In this document: one piece after another, positions 35,500-47,199 of the stretch | How the letters are laid out: the number at the start of each line of letters is the position of its first letter | Position numbering within the stretch: position 1 is the stretch's first letter | Assembly: GCF_023065955.2 (NCBI RefSeq) | Contig: NW_026623056.1 | Location: 88,287,256-88,351,255, forward strand | Length of the DNA: 64,000 bases | From: Ursus arctos | Taxonomy: Eukaryota; Chordata; Mammalia; Carnivora; Ursidae | Reading direction: 5' to 3' | Made by a program: the position numbers and the translations under genes | Notes under the pieces: generated by a model | Seen by the model: the letters and a program-made list of their open reading frames with translations, nothing else | Databases searched by the model: none | What the model was told of the DNA's origin: nothing

Positions 35500-36120
35500 A
35501 AAAAGAAAAAACCTCTGAATGATAAGTTGGCAGTGTATAGCAAAAGACGAAGACACAGACCCTGATCCCACAATTCCACTTCCAAGAACGGATCCTAGTC
35601 TTCGGAAAACTGCAGCGTGGTTTGTAACCATGATTTCCAACCCTAGAGGCATGTGAGAATGCTGACTTCTAGGCCTCTCCTCCAAGAGAGCCTGATTTAA
35701 CTGGTCTGTGTTGGGGCCTGGGCATCCGTATTCTGCAGCCAAGATAGAGAGCTCTGGGATTATAATAAAGAAAATGGAAAACAGCCTAAATACTCAATAA
35801 ATCCATCACGATGGGACCCTACAACAGAATTCTAAACAGTGTTAAAATAATGTGGCGGAAAGAAGATATTTCGTTAAACATATTTATTGACATGGGCAGA
35901 TATTTACAATGTGTTCTTAAGTAAAAAAAAAAAAAAAACAGGTTATATGAACTTTGTATGTGATATGATTTACTCCTGGAAAAAAAGTATCTATAAAAGA
36001 ATCACCACTGTTCTAAAATTAAATGCACCTCTGTCAGTAGCCATAACGTCCGAGTGTGGAAAGATTTAAGTATTTTTGTTTATGTGTATGTTCTAATATT
36101 TCCACAATGAACAAAGTATT
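35500..36120 (+). mobile_element. Old L1 (L1M/HAL1-like) 3' fragment, interrupted by MER5A
   Basis: 'ggcagtgtatagcaaaagac' and 'cacaattccacttccaag' precede the MER5A. 'ggaaaacagcctaaatactc', 'cgatgggaccctacaac' and 'gggcagatatttacaatgtg' follow it. The pattern fits the late ORF2/3' part of an old L1. A poly-A tract lies at 35923-35938. Confidence 0.65.
35615..35745 (+). mobile_element. MER5A-type hAT MITE
   Basis: 'gagcctgatttaactggtct' and 'ggggcctgggcatccgtatt' are close to the MER5A centre (tctgatttaattggtct ... ggggcctgggcatcggtatt). The 5' part ('catgtgagaatgctgacttc') is diverged. It splits an older L1 fragment. Confidence 0.85.
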
Positions 36121-36414
36121 ACGGATACCACCCTCTCAAGTTCCAAAATGCTTAGACATACCTCTCGTAGGCTTTAAACATTTTAGCACTGTTCATATAG
36201 ATTTCAGCTCACACCCACCCTTCTGCAACCAATAAACCCACACACATGTCCCCAGCCTTTTCCAGGGCACTCTACGGCCTGCCAAGTCTCCGGGGTGGAC
36301 GAACAGCCCCTGGGTTTCATTTTTCCTTTGCAGGTAACAAAGTTCAGCTGCCTCAAACCCAATATATCCTTGTAATTTTGTTATACCCAATGATCTTCAC
36401 CTTTCCAAAAAAAT

Positions 36415-36452
36415 TAATTAATTAAATTAAATTAAATTAAATTAAATTAATT
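36415..36452 (+). repeat. (AATTA)n pentanucleotide repeat
   Basis: A run of attaa/aatta units, about 38 bp. Confidence 0.9.
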
Positions 36453-36454
36453 CA

Positions 36455-38125
36455 CCTTTCCAAGTCTGAGGGTCGAGAAGGGGGTGCCTAGATTCGAGAT
36501 TGGGGGGAAGTCCCAAGCACAGCCCCAATCGCTCCCATTCCAGCCCCACTGAACCATTCAGCATCCCTAGTAGAAGATGCTAGAGCACTGGGGACAGAGG
36601 GGTGGGAAGGAAGAACCGGTTCTAGCAGACATTTGGAACAGATAATGTAGTTTCCTAAGAACCTTGCAACACGAGGAAGGCGCTGAGCTTCGAACCACTG
36701 GGAGGGGACAGAGCCTCGTGTTCTCAGCAACGACGGCACGTGTCCCATTGCCTTCGTCTTTCACTCAAACCACCTGATGCCCACTCTTTGCTCAAAGCCC
36801 CCTCTTTGGAATCCTTGCAAAGTTGCTCACTAAAGAGAACCAAGCTGCAGCATTTCAAGTAGTTACCTTCAGCAGTTTTTGAAACTTAACATAAAAGCCA
36901 TCAGGGAATTACAACCAAACCCCAAACATGTGAGAAAAAGGCTTTAACACATGGCCCTGTTCAAACAGTCGGCTCCCCTTGCCAACCTAGCAGCAATCAG
37001 GCAGGTCACGGGTGCAAGCAGGAAATCTACAATTAGGGCTTGCTACCTATAGTGGAGGATTTATGGGATGGTTGAATTAGCATTCTCAGGAAGAAAACCC
37101 GAAGTGGAGGAACGAAAACATCTTTCTGGACATACCCAGCGAGCCCGCACGCCCTCCATGAACCTCACCTACAGCCAGGGAAGGGGCAGAGAGCCCCTGT
37201 CTGCAGGGGGACAGAGCGAGGACGCACGTCTTCCTTCTCCTAAGCCTGACACAGGCCACAGCCAACAGCACAGTAGTCCCTGGTCCTCTTATTTAAGAGG
37301 CAAATTGAGGTCTTGACGCCCCACAAAGAAATTAGGTGTTCTGAAGAACAAAAGAACCCATTCAATCCGGTCCTCTCCTGAAATATCGCAAACCACAAGC
37401 ACACCCCTCAAAAGGTCAAAAGAAGATTCTGCTCGGCCACAGTGTATCAGCGAGTGTTGCCACTGCACCTGCGTGTTGCCACATTCCGAGCCGGCAAGAG
37501 CCTTTGAAGACTGCCCCGGGACCATTCTTGGTCAATGTAAAGAATAATTAAACTGTGTGTTTGTGTAAATTCCATGTGTTCAGAGAGTTTTCAAGTAAAT
37601 ATGAGAAAAGAACAAAGGGTTGGAGCTTGTGTTGGCTGGGGATGGGGGCAGGGTAACAAACCCCAGCCCCTGCAGGGCTGGGGGGGCAGGGGGGGGGCAC
37701 CAGCAGTTGAGTGCCTGCAGAACCACTCCCAGGTAGGGGTCTGGAAGGTGGTGGTCCCTGGAGACTGGCATGACCACCCACGGTCCCTTTCTGTGCCACC
37801 CCCCCTTGCTCCCCTTAACAAATGTTAGTGGTCTTGGACATCTTCCCTCCAAGTGTCTCCAGCCACACTCTCCCCTCTCCGAGTGGCATCCCTGGACCCA
37901 GCATGGAGTCGGATATGCCAGCCTGAATCAGGGCCAAGCCAGAAAGAGAGATGAAAAAGCTGGGACTGCGGCTGGCTTCTTTTCCAGTGAAAAAATATGG
38001 CTCCAGTTAGTAGGGTGGCTTTCTCTCTGCAAGTGAACATGACAATATTCCTACTGAGAAGAGTCCCTTGAAAAGAAACTTCCATTTATTACAATCCATG
38101 ACAAAATGGGGAGACATCTGTGCTT
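36455..38125. other. Unique non-coding sequence
   Basis: No transposon is recognised. A G-rich run (37680-37700) could form a quadruplex. Many overlapping short ORFs occur at 37.55-38.05 kb without domains. Confidence 0.3.
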
Positions 38126-38144
38126 TTAAAAATCTTATTTTCTT

Positions 38145-38226
38145 TTTTCTTTTTTTATTTTAAATTCAATTAGCCAACATATATCATTAGTTTTTGATGT
38201 TCAATGATTCATTAGTTACGTATAAC
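38145..38226 (-). mobile_element. 82-bp LINE-1 3' stub
   Basis: The sequence is the reverse complement of the extreme 3' end of carnivore L1 ('caattagccaacatatat', 'gttcaatgattcattag') with a T-rich start. A perfect 16-bp duplication, aaaatcttattttctt, lies at 38129-38144 and 38227-38242. Extremely 5' truncated. Confidence 0.92.
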
Positions 38227-38249
38227 AAAAATCTTATTTTCTTAAAGGA

Positions 38250-41200
38250 GGTTTCAATGTCCCATGATAAAAGCACTTTTCCAAGGTCCCACTAGTCTTG
38301 TAAAGGCTGGTATTTAGGTGTGGTTTCTTGCATTCTGGAGCCTTCTTATACACGAACAGCAGGTGCCTTGGTCTATAGAAACCCCTTATAAGGAGATCAA
38401 CATAGAACAGTCTTTTTCTACCTGAGTAATTAGGAGAGTAAAATTCAGCACAACTCGGGTTCTCCTCAGACTTCAGTGAATGTGGTCTAGGAAGGGACAG
38501 CTTAACTTTCACGCTAGGCTCTGGTAACACAGTTACCACAATACGGGATTACTGTGATATACATTATAACATCATGTAATATGCATACACACAACCTATG
38601 TAATATTATATGTATGTCATATATGTAAGAGTTCACATCTATTAAAAGATTTGGGGAGGAAAAATGCCACACAGAGATCCTACCGAATAAAACAGAGCCA
38701 AGCAGGGGAACAAGTCTGAAATGACCTAGGAACTGAAGGAGTGTTTGATATTTACTCTTTCTGGATACAGATGTGGATGGGCTTTGTGTCATCACTGACC
38801 CCAGTTCATCGGGATCATCGATGTTTTCTAAGATCCTGGACTGTTTCATAGTCAAAAGTCCCAATGACTAAATTCGAAGAGAATTCCCCAGAAAGAGCAC
38901 AGCAAAGTAAATGTCAGCTAGAGTCGTAGAAGTTCGGATATATAGCCTCTAATACAAATAATGTCACATAAGTAAGTGTTTAGGCGCACACTGTGGCATG
39001 CCATCTACCCTGACCTGATGACCAAAAAAACAGATACTGAGTTTACTACTACGGCATCCCCTGTGTGAGGAGTCATAGTGTGAAGAGGTATTTTTAGTGA
39101 TTTCTTAAGGGCGAGCATTCATAAACTTCCAAATCTGTGCTCCATGTGACCGTGACATAGCGTTTGGTCATCCTGCGGCTAATTGTCAAAATTCTGACTG
39201 TGGGTCACCGCTGACTCAAACTCATGTCTGTCTGTAAGGCATTAAAACGAGGCCACTTGGAAAGAAGAAGAGGGGAAAGTTTAAGGAGAGCAAGCTTTCG
39301 CAACCAGCTGGTGCTTGCTTGGAGTTAAGCACCTCTGAAAACACAGACAACAAAGACAAAAAGAATCCACGCCAACGTACCTCTCACATTCCAAAGCCAG
39401 GGCACAGACAGCGCCGGGGGTGGGGCGGAGGGAGCCTCGGGGTTCCGAGGGGCAGCGGGGAGACGCTCGCATAACCACTTGGATCTCCTGTCTCAGATGG
39501 AAGCAAGCTTCCTTGTGATGTTCCAGAAGAAGTATGCCAGCAGAAAATACCATCACACGTCCTATGCCACGAGCTGGAGGTGAGCATTTAAGTAAGAAAC
39601 TTCATCTGTGTGCCTTCGTTACTCCCAGTAACATCATGTCTCATCTGGCCCTTCTAGAAGATCGGGGACTGTGCCCTCCCCGGAGAGCAAGCGGGGTTAT
39701 TTGTGGGGCTGCTTCTGGAGGGGAGAAACTCAAATGCGGCGCTAGATTCTTCCCCGAGCTGTGCTGGTTTCACAACACACATTTCTCTCCCTTCCTAAGA
39801 ATCTGGCTTTTCCCTCGTGTACTTTTTTTCCTATTTTCGGGATGGCTGGGTCACTTCTAGAAACTGTGCTTGAGCCGTGCTGTCAGCCCCGGGCGTGGGC
39901 GGGCTCTTCCGACTCTGGTCTGCCTCACGGGACACTCACCCTCCGTCTCTGAGTCAGTTGCCTTTTCATGGAAATACTATTCAATGATCATTTTCATAAA
40001 AATTTGTGCTGGCGCAGTTTTGTTTCTCTTGACACCAGCCCAAGTGTTTTTCTCTTCTGATTGATTTTTGGTTTCAACTCAGCATGTCTTTTTTGGTTGT
40101 TTATTTTTTAATATATTTCCATTTTTACTGGAGGGGAAACATTAGCATCCCTGTGACCCAGCTGCATCAGATCGGCCACACGACCCGCGTTTATACATCC
40201 AAGGGGACGGGAGAAGGCTGTCTGCAGAGCCAGAGGGCTGCTCCCGCCCGGACTCAGAAGGAGAGGCTGTCTTGCCAGGGGCTACCACACGAGGGGGCCA
40301 CTGGTCTCTGTGGCCTTGTTTTTGCAGCGTGGCTGTTTCAGCAGCCCGTCTGATCTTGTCCACCCTTGAGTCTGATAATCCTACCACCTTTTCGTGTGTG
40401 GCAAGAGTGTGTGGTCCTGGAGTCTGCAGGTTTAACGGAGCCCTCCGAGAAATACGAAGGGAACATCAATTGCCTTTTGCTTTATCATTTTCTGTTTTCT
40501 GGCCACGCTCTGGGGCAGATGCCCTCTCTTCTCTTGAACGTAGCCTTTTTCAAAGCTAAGCACAGGCATTGTGTATTCCCAAGGAGGCTAAAATCAGTTC
40601 TCAGAGGATGAGAAAAAGTCTTCACTCTTTTCATGGACAAAGTACAGATTATACCTGAATATAGATATACGTGTATACGGAGAATGTAAAATTTCTCAAC
40701 AGATACACAGGGTGTCCTGGTGTTAGATTTGCGTGTGGGGGAAGGGGGGGTCGGGGGAAAAGGTCTGAAAAGGCTAGTTCTGCAGCAGATGGGTCAGGAA
40801 AAGAAGTTCATTTAAGCCTAAGGGTACCTGCATCACGATACATTGTGTCTTCCTGAGGGTTTCGTGCCAAAGCCTCAGTGCTAAGTCAATGCTGTCTGCT
40901 CTTACTCCCATCTGCTTAGGCTGCCCCCATCACTATTCCTGTAAGAGTGAGGCTACCCTGATCTGTTCTTTAACCAACAGCTCACACACACATCACGTCT
41001 TGCTTTAGAAGCCAGTGCGTGTTGAGCCCACGAAACAAAATCAGAGAGAATCCAAAAAAATGAAAAAAGACAGAAATAAAGAGCTAATGATCTGACAATG
41101 AAGCCGTTGAGTGTACTTACTCGAAAACCTCAACCTAGTTTTTAAGTGTCTACCAACGAAGATCTCTCAGGACATCTTTTCATTCCATATTAAGTAACCG

Positions 41201-41405
41201 AGGCAGCAATCTTTGCCTTGCCTTAGTCTGTTACGAATCTTGCTTATTCCAAAAGGGAAGCATGCATTTAACGTTCTCGAATACATGATATGCAATTCTT
41301 ATTTCACTTGCTTGGAGCAAAGACTAAAAACTAGTGTTCAGTCTGGCTTCCCTTGCCAGTGCAAACATCACGAATTCTGATCCTCATTCCCACTACTTCT
41401 TTCAC
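38250..41405. other. Unique non-coding sequence
   Basis: No repeat is recognised over about 3 kb. GC-richer patches lie at 39400-39480 and 40170-40330. ORFs up to about 116 codons occur on both strands with no domain or splice context. Confidence 0.3.
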
Positions 41406-41409
41406 TTAG

Positions 41410-41632
41410 GGTGCACCAGAAATTATTCCCCACCTCTCGGACGTAGCCGGCGTTTCCAGCAGGACCAGCCATGATATTGCTGCGCAGTTCCTGACCTGAA
41501 CTGGCCATGTTCTTGCCGGAGAAAGGAATGGAGTCGTTTTACTCCTCATCTCCGAAGTTACGGACACCAGCATCAAACACTATAGAAAGAACATGGTGGC
41601 GAGCTCAAAGGGTCATTTATGGAGCATGGACA
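41410..41632 (+). other. Candidate non-coding exon (splice-site based)
   Basis: A good acceptor-like signal (pyrimidine-rich 'attcccactacttctttcac' ending in TTAG at 41409) and a strong donor (ACA|GTAAGTG, GT at 41633) bracket 223 nt. This block contains several CpGs and no repeat. All three plus frames contain stops; the longest open piece runs 29 codons from the acceptor. If real it would be a UTR or lncRNA exon. On the minus strand the same block has a 46-codon ORF (Met-Ala-Ser-Ser-Gly-Gln start) with no recognised family. Sequence signals only. Confidence 0.25.
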
Positions 41633-41639
41633 GTAAGTG

Positions 41640-43795
41640 GGGTGTGTTTTCTGTCCTAAAAAATCCCAGACTAGGGCAGATTTAGGAATAATTTTGAAAA
41701 CTCAGGAAGTCGGCGAAAATCCCTCCACTGTCTTATAAAGACTGCATGCTGCTCATCAAATCTCCTAAGACCTCGGGTCCCTCCCCCTCCAAGGAGGTCC
41801 CTGGACCTGACTCCTAATGGCCAAAGCCAAAGAACGCACGCACCTGCCTCCAGCAAATCCACTCCGATTCCCTCTCATTCCCAGACACAAATTTCCATGA
41901 AAACCAGACACGGGACAGAAAGCGGGGCAGGATATTCCAAAAGCACTTCAGATCTGCAGCCTGATTTCATTAGACTCGCCGGCTTGTTTCTTTCAGGCCC
42001 TGTGCGTGCCCATGGCTGGTGAGAGGTCGCTGGCACTGCCGTCTACACCCATGCAGTCCATACACTTAAGGAAACCCGCCCGGTGCAGGAGAGAGAGGCG
42101 CCTGTGGTGCCGAGTGGGACACGGGTCCGTCCGGGGGTCAGCAGGAGTGGGGGGGCACTTAGTGATGTTCCGAATCCTTGACGAGGTCGCTCTACGGGGT
42201 GCTACTTGTCACGTCGCTGAACCCACCCCCACTGCCCGATAGCATACGAAAGCCGTTCAGCCCGCAAGGAAAAACTCTCCAGTTGTTGTTATTAATCCAA
42301 GTCTAATTAAAGATCGCGGCTCCCAAGAGCACACACTGGCCATCTCACACCCACAAACACCCAGCCTGAGAAGCTGGTGGGGAAGGCGTGTGGGGCAGGG
42401 GTAGGCAGCCCCACTGGCTTTCTGTCCCCTTCATTGTGTGACAGTCCTGCATTCAGCCCTTTGTCTCCAAGGTCCTCCCCGATGAAGGGGCAAAGACCCA
42501 GCACAGAAGGGACTGGACACAGGCCTTCCCTTGCGAGCCACCCAGCCAGCCTCAAGTTCTAGCAGCCGGCGATGACACGGATTTTCCTCCAGCGCATGTG
42601 GCTTACCTCAACGTGGTCTCGCACCCACGCTCCGCGGAGACCACTCGCCTCGCACATTCTCATATTTACACACGTTCACTGAACGCAACCCCAAGTGAAT
42701 TATTTAAGAGGTCTTAATGTGCTTCAGACTTCTCAAATAGACTTTGGACCTTCGATTAAATGTGTACTCCCGTGGGAAACCGCGAGATGGACCGTGGCCC
42801 ACGGCACTGAGTGGACAGGCAGTGGCCCCAGAAGAGAATTTCGGGTTACCTCTGGAAGGATCTCACCTGGTGGCCCAGGCTGCATGTTGAACAGAACGGG
42901 ACTCGACAGCAAAACTGTATTTGTTACCTACATTTGAAAGCAGCCGAACCGACTGCACTTGCTTTTTGGTTTCTCCCTCGATGGCCTTACAAGGAAGCAT
43001 CCCAGCCACCAGAGATGGGCCACAGTATAGACGAGAACACGGCCCTATTCGTTCGTTTTGAGGTCTGGGTTTTTTTAAATCAAGCCCAGTATTTTCTGTC
43101 CCTTGTGTTGGGTTGCCAGTAACTGGACAAATGAGGTGTGAAATTTGATACGGGGATTAGAGTGGAGAAAAGTCACATGCGTTTTACTTAACACAGTTTT
43201 GTTTTGTTTTGTTTTTGTTTCTTTACAGTAAGTAAGCATTGCCCACTGGGAACAATACAGCAGAACAAGGACAGGGAAATTCCCTTATCGTGCACTAGTG
43301 ATAATGAAAGCAAACCAATTACAAGAAAGCACGAACAAGGAGTTTGCCACAGACCAGGCACTGGAGCTGAAAACAAATTTCTTATTCAGGGAAATGCGAA
43401 TGAGTAAGAACGTACAGTGAGGTTTTTTACTTTGCATAAAAATTAAATTAAATCTGAACTCTGAAGCATGCATATGGTAAAGAGCTAAGTTATTCAAAGA
43501 CGCATCACACATTGCACGTTGGTAATACCAAGCAGGATACGAACGACACAAATGACTTTATAAGATTTTGCCATGAACTTGAGTGTTACCTAAAGAGGGA
43601 GAGGCCTGTGTCAGATGAACCCGCCGTTCCCAAATTGTGCGAATACATGCTCTTGAAAGTTAATCCTGCAGCACTCCACCTCACGAATGTTCTTTCTTTC
43701 GCAGGGATAACAGCACTTCAAGAATGCTATTCTTCCAAATGATAAATTACGTTATTCTCAAGAAACTGTCCGCATGCAAAACAAGACATCTGTCA
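41640..43795. other. Unique non-coding sequence
   Basis: No transposon is recognised. Scattered CpGs at 42000-42250 and 42530-42660. A (GTTTT)n run lies at 43198-43222. No gene is supported. Confidence 0.3.
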
Positions 43796-43815
43796 TCATC
43801 CTGAAATTATCTTTA

Positions 43816-44011
43816 TTTTTTTTTTAAGATTTTATTTATTTATTCGACAGAGAGAGAGACCGCCAGCGAGAGAGGGAACACAAGCAGGGGGAGTGGGAGA
43901 GGAAGAAGCAGGCTCCCAGCGGAGGAGCCTGATGTGGGGCTCCATCCCAGAACGCCGGGATCACGTCCTGAGCCGAAGGCAGACGCTTAACCGCTGTGCC
44001 ACCCAGGCGCC
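43816..44011 (-). mobile_element. Can-SINE (young subfamily)
   Basis: Reverse-oriented near-consensus copy. A perfect 16-bp duplication, cctgaaattatcttta, lies at 43800-43815 and 44012-44027. Confidence 0.96.
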
Positions 44012-44406
44012 CCTGAAATTATCTTTAAACAGGGAATATTCGAGGGAGATTTTTACTCATGAAGTTGTCAGAGCACAGTCCCAATACAAGCAGCACCGCG
44101 CGTTACCAGGCGTGCAAAACCTCAGCCTGCAAGTATTTATTTTGCTCTTTAAAAGTATGTCGTGAGTCAACAGGAAATTATATATACATCCTCCCTCCAA
44201 TTAGAAAACTGCAAATTTAGTACTAAATATGTCGTGCTAGCATTCAATTTTTTATTGCTTTCATATCTGGTTCCACTGTGATACTCTGGGTGAGGTCCAA
44301 GGGAGACGCCAAGTCACAAAATTCTGCTCCTGTGATCGAGTTATATAATGGATTTCGTGGCTACTGATTATATTAAATGTGGACACTCCTAGCCAAAGAT
44401 TCTAAA

Positions 44407-44690
44407 CCTGCACTGTCTAATAATACAGCAGCCACCCGCCACATGTGGCCACTGAGCCCTTGAAATACGGTCAGTCCAGACTGAGACGTGCTATAAGCAC
44501 AAACTCCACACTGGAGTTTGAAAATTTAATATAAAACATAATAATTTAAAATATCTCACCAATATCTACATGCATTACAGTTGAAATGATACTATTTTGG
44601 ACATGTGTTATATGAAATAGATTATTAAAATTAATGTAACCGGTTTCTTTTCCTCTCTGAACGTGGCTACCGGAAAATTTTAAACTAACC
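44407..44690. mobile_element. hAT-Charlie-type non-autonomous element (MITE)
   Basis: 'cactgtctaataatacagc', 'ccacatgtggccactgagcc', 'cttgaaatacggtcagtcc', 'gagacgtgctataagcac', 'ttaaaatatctcaccaat', 'ttgaaatgatactattttgg' and 'cgtggctaccggaaaatttt' follow the order of a common mammalian MITE. I recall its ends as ctgtccaata and gtggctactagaaaattt. Exact family name uncertain. Confidence 0.75.
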
Positions 44691-44834
44691 ATGAGACTTG
44701 CACTCTATACTTTCTCGGCCCAGCGCTGCTGCCTTGACCTTCCACTCCCTCTGTCTCTCTGCCACCTGCTCCCTCCTTGTCACTTCTGGGAGTGGGCCCT
44801 CTGCCCTGACCAGGGGAATTCTGGACAGAGAGCA

Positions 44835-44995
44835 GAGGCCCTGCACGGGTTCCGGAACTCGATTCTGCGAGTTCTTACTATCTGTGTAACTCTGGCCTCA
44901 GCACGCCCTAGCCTCACTCTGCTATTCTGGAAAATGGGGGCAATAAGGGCCTCTTCTTCAAAGAGCAGTGGTGAGAGTGACTGTGACAACACACG
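44835..44995 (+). repeat. MIR SINE relic
   Basis: 'gggttccggaactcgattctg', 'ttactatctgtgtaactctgg', 'ctattctggaaaatgggggc' and 'gcctcttcttcaaagagcag' match the MIR core. Confidence 0.7.
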
Positions 44996-45284
44996 CCCCC
45001 GGCCTCCACCATCTGGTGCAGGCTCTGTCAGTTACAATCCTCCAAACGCCACACTCCCTCTTCCCTGTTGCAAGATCATTTCATTCCCTACCTTTTAACT
45101 TCATACTTGGGATACTGAAATAAGTGTCTAGATTGGTCCCTCCAAAATAGGGGAGGGCTGGGTAATTTCTGTGCTACATGACGCAGCTCCTGGGTAACAC
45201 TTCCAATGCTTGACTCCCCTGCTCTGCCCACTGTTGCCCTGCCCACCCTTCCCCCCCAAGTCCCTGCCTAGAGAGCCAACACAG

Positions 45285-45430
45285 GGCACCGCCCAGCTCC
45301 AATGCCTCGTCCCTCGTCCTTCGGGAAGCACTCTCTGATCTTCCTATGGTGTGGTTTGGATCACTCTTGCATGATTTTTATAAGATGGGCTATTTTATTT
45401 ATCCTCTACCTTGTTAAAGCGATCTACAAG
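45285..45430 (+). repeat. L2-like relic
   Basis: 'cgggaagcactctctgatc', 'ttcctatggtgtggtttgg' and 'gggctattttatttatcctc' follow the L2 3'-UTR order. Confidence 0.55.
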
Positions 45431-45434
45431 GATA

Positions 45435-46360
45435 TATGCAATATACCCAGGCTTTTAAAAACTCAGAAGTAGATGCACAATAAATACTAACGATAGAGCT
45501 AAAGAGAAGCAAGGGTCAGAGCACAGGTGGGAGCTAAGACCGTGGAAGCCCAGCAGGCAGGCGGTGGGAGCCACGTGCTGGAGCTGGGCCATCCAGCCAA
45601 AGGGTCGCCCAAGTAGTCCTGATGCTGAGACTAAAAATGAAGTTCTCCCATCGGTCCATAAGCGATCAGGGCCTGTGTGACGGGATTGCAAGCTTGCCCA
45701 GTGTGTTGCATGGCTGGTCTCTGCCATGGCCCCCAAACAGCAGAGGGCCGTAAGAGCCACTGCCTCCACCACCGTACGGCGTGGGGCCCTGACTCACCAT
45801 CACACCGGCAAGGTCTGAGCAGATGGCACTACCGAATGAGCCACTTTTGTTAGCCTGTGAAGTCACCCCTCTCTAGATCCTGTGGCACGTGGCTTCACCC
45901 CCTCTCTAGATCCTGTGGCACGTGGCTCCACTTCCCCCTTATTCCCTTTCTGTATTTCCACTTCCTGAAAGTATAACCTGAGGCTTCCCCACAGTGGCCT
46001 CCCTGCGAAGCATCTTGTGCAGAATATAAGGCAACAGCACCGTCTACGAGGCAGCTTGCCATTGCCCGATACAGTCTGCACATTCTAGTCTCTCTCCCTG
46101 TACTTGCCTCTCCGTGACCCAGAATGCCCCTCCTCCGCTGGAGTCCTGAACCTTCACAGCCTGGATCAAACCTGACCACACACCAATCTCTGCCTCTCAG
46201 CGTTCCCAGCGTTCCCAGACATGCCTCTCGTCTTGAATTAATTTCCACCTGCGGATATTTATCCCAAGGACGCTGCTTTCAGAGTGAATGCTATTAGCTA
46301 CTTGGAGTGGAAAGGGCTAGAGATTTTTTACACGCTGTCAATACAACTAGCTGAAAAACG
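45435..46360. other. Unique non-coding sequence with a short tandem duplication
   Basis: The only structure seen is the 32/33-bp tandem duplication at 45863-45927. ORFs on the minus strand across it are short and unrecognised. Confidence 0.35.
45863..45927 (+). repeat. Two-copy 32/33-bp tandem duplication
   Basis: The unit containing 'ctctctagatcctgtggcac' appears at 45863-45894 and 45895-45927, differing by one C. Near identity implies a recent duplication. Confidence 0.92.
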
Positions 46361-46362
46361 AC

Positions 46363-46560
46363 GGGACTCCTGGGTGGCTCAGTAGGTTAAGTATCTACCT
46401 TCGGCTCAGGTCATGGTCCCAGGGTCCTGGGATCGAGCCCCATGTCGGGCTCCTTGCTTCATGGGGAGCCTGCTTCTCCCTCTGCCTGCCGTTCCCCTTG
46501 CTTGTGCTCTCTCTCTCTCCCTCTCTCTGTCTCCGACAGATAAATAAATTCTTTAAAAAA
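46363..46560 (+). mobile_element. Can-SINE with (GAA)n tail
   Basis: The head 'gggactcctgggtggctcag', box-B-like 'gatcgagccccatgtcgg' and 'gataaataaattctttaaaa' end in an agaagaagaagaa tail (46561-46575). No clear target duplication. Confidence 0.92.
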
Positions 46561-46987
46561 AGAAGAAGAAGAAGAATTCAGGCAGGTCACTAATTCCGGG
46601 AGTCAGGCAAGTAGATAGGTGAGCTCCACGCTGGAATTTTCTGGTTTTCCCCCATCAAACTTGCAGCTCTTCTTCCAATCTCTAGACATATCTAGTACCT
46701 TCGTAGTCTCAAATCAACCCATGGTCCCCACGTCTCTCTGTGGCCGGTGGGCTCATGCAACAGGTGACCAAGAAATTTTGATTGAGAAATGTGTTCCCAG
46801 GTTACTTAAAATTAAAAAAGAAAATTTAACATGATTGAACGCTTTGTGCAAAAAAAAGAGTTTATGCTGAAGCTAACTCTAGTTATAAATGTGTTATTAA
46901 TATGCACACAAACTTAACCCCTTCTCTGCCTCCTGGGAGCTTACTGTGGGGTCTACATACTCATGGGATGATTTTATTTTATTTTAT

Positions 46988-47195
46988 GCTAAAGATTTAT
47001 TTATTTATTTATTTGAAAGAGAGAGAGAACTCGCACGAGTGGGGGGAGGGGCAGAGGGAGAGAGAATCTCAAGCAGACTCCCCGCTGACCACAGAGCCGG
47101 ACCTGGGGCTTGATCTCCCAACCCTGAGATCATGACCTGAGCTGAAGCCAAGAGTCGGACGCTGAACCGACTGAGCCACCCAAGCGAACCCTGGG
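46988..47195 (-). mobile_element. Can-SINE, older subfamily
   Basis: 'ctaaagatttatttatttat', CT-body complement, 'ggggcttgatctcccaac' and 'gactgagccacccaagcg'. Flanks 'gatgattttatttt' and 'ggtgattttagtg' may be the decayed duplication. Confidence 0.88.
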
Positions 47196-47199
47196 GTGA

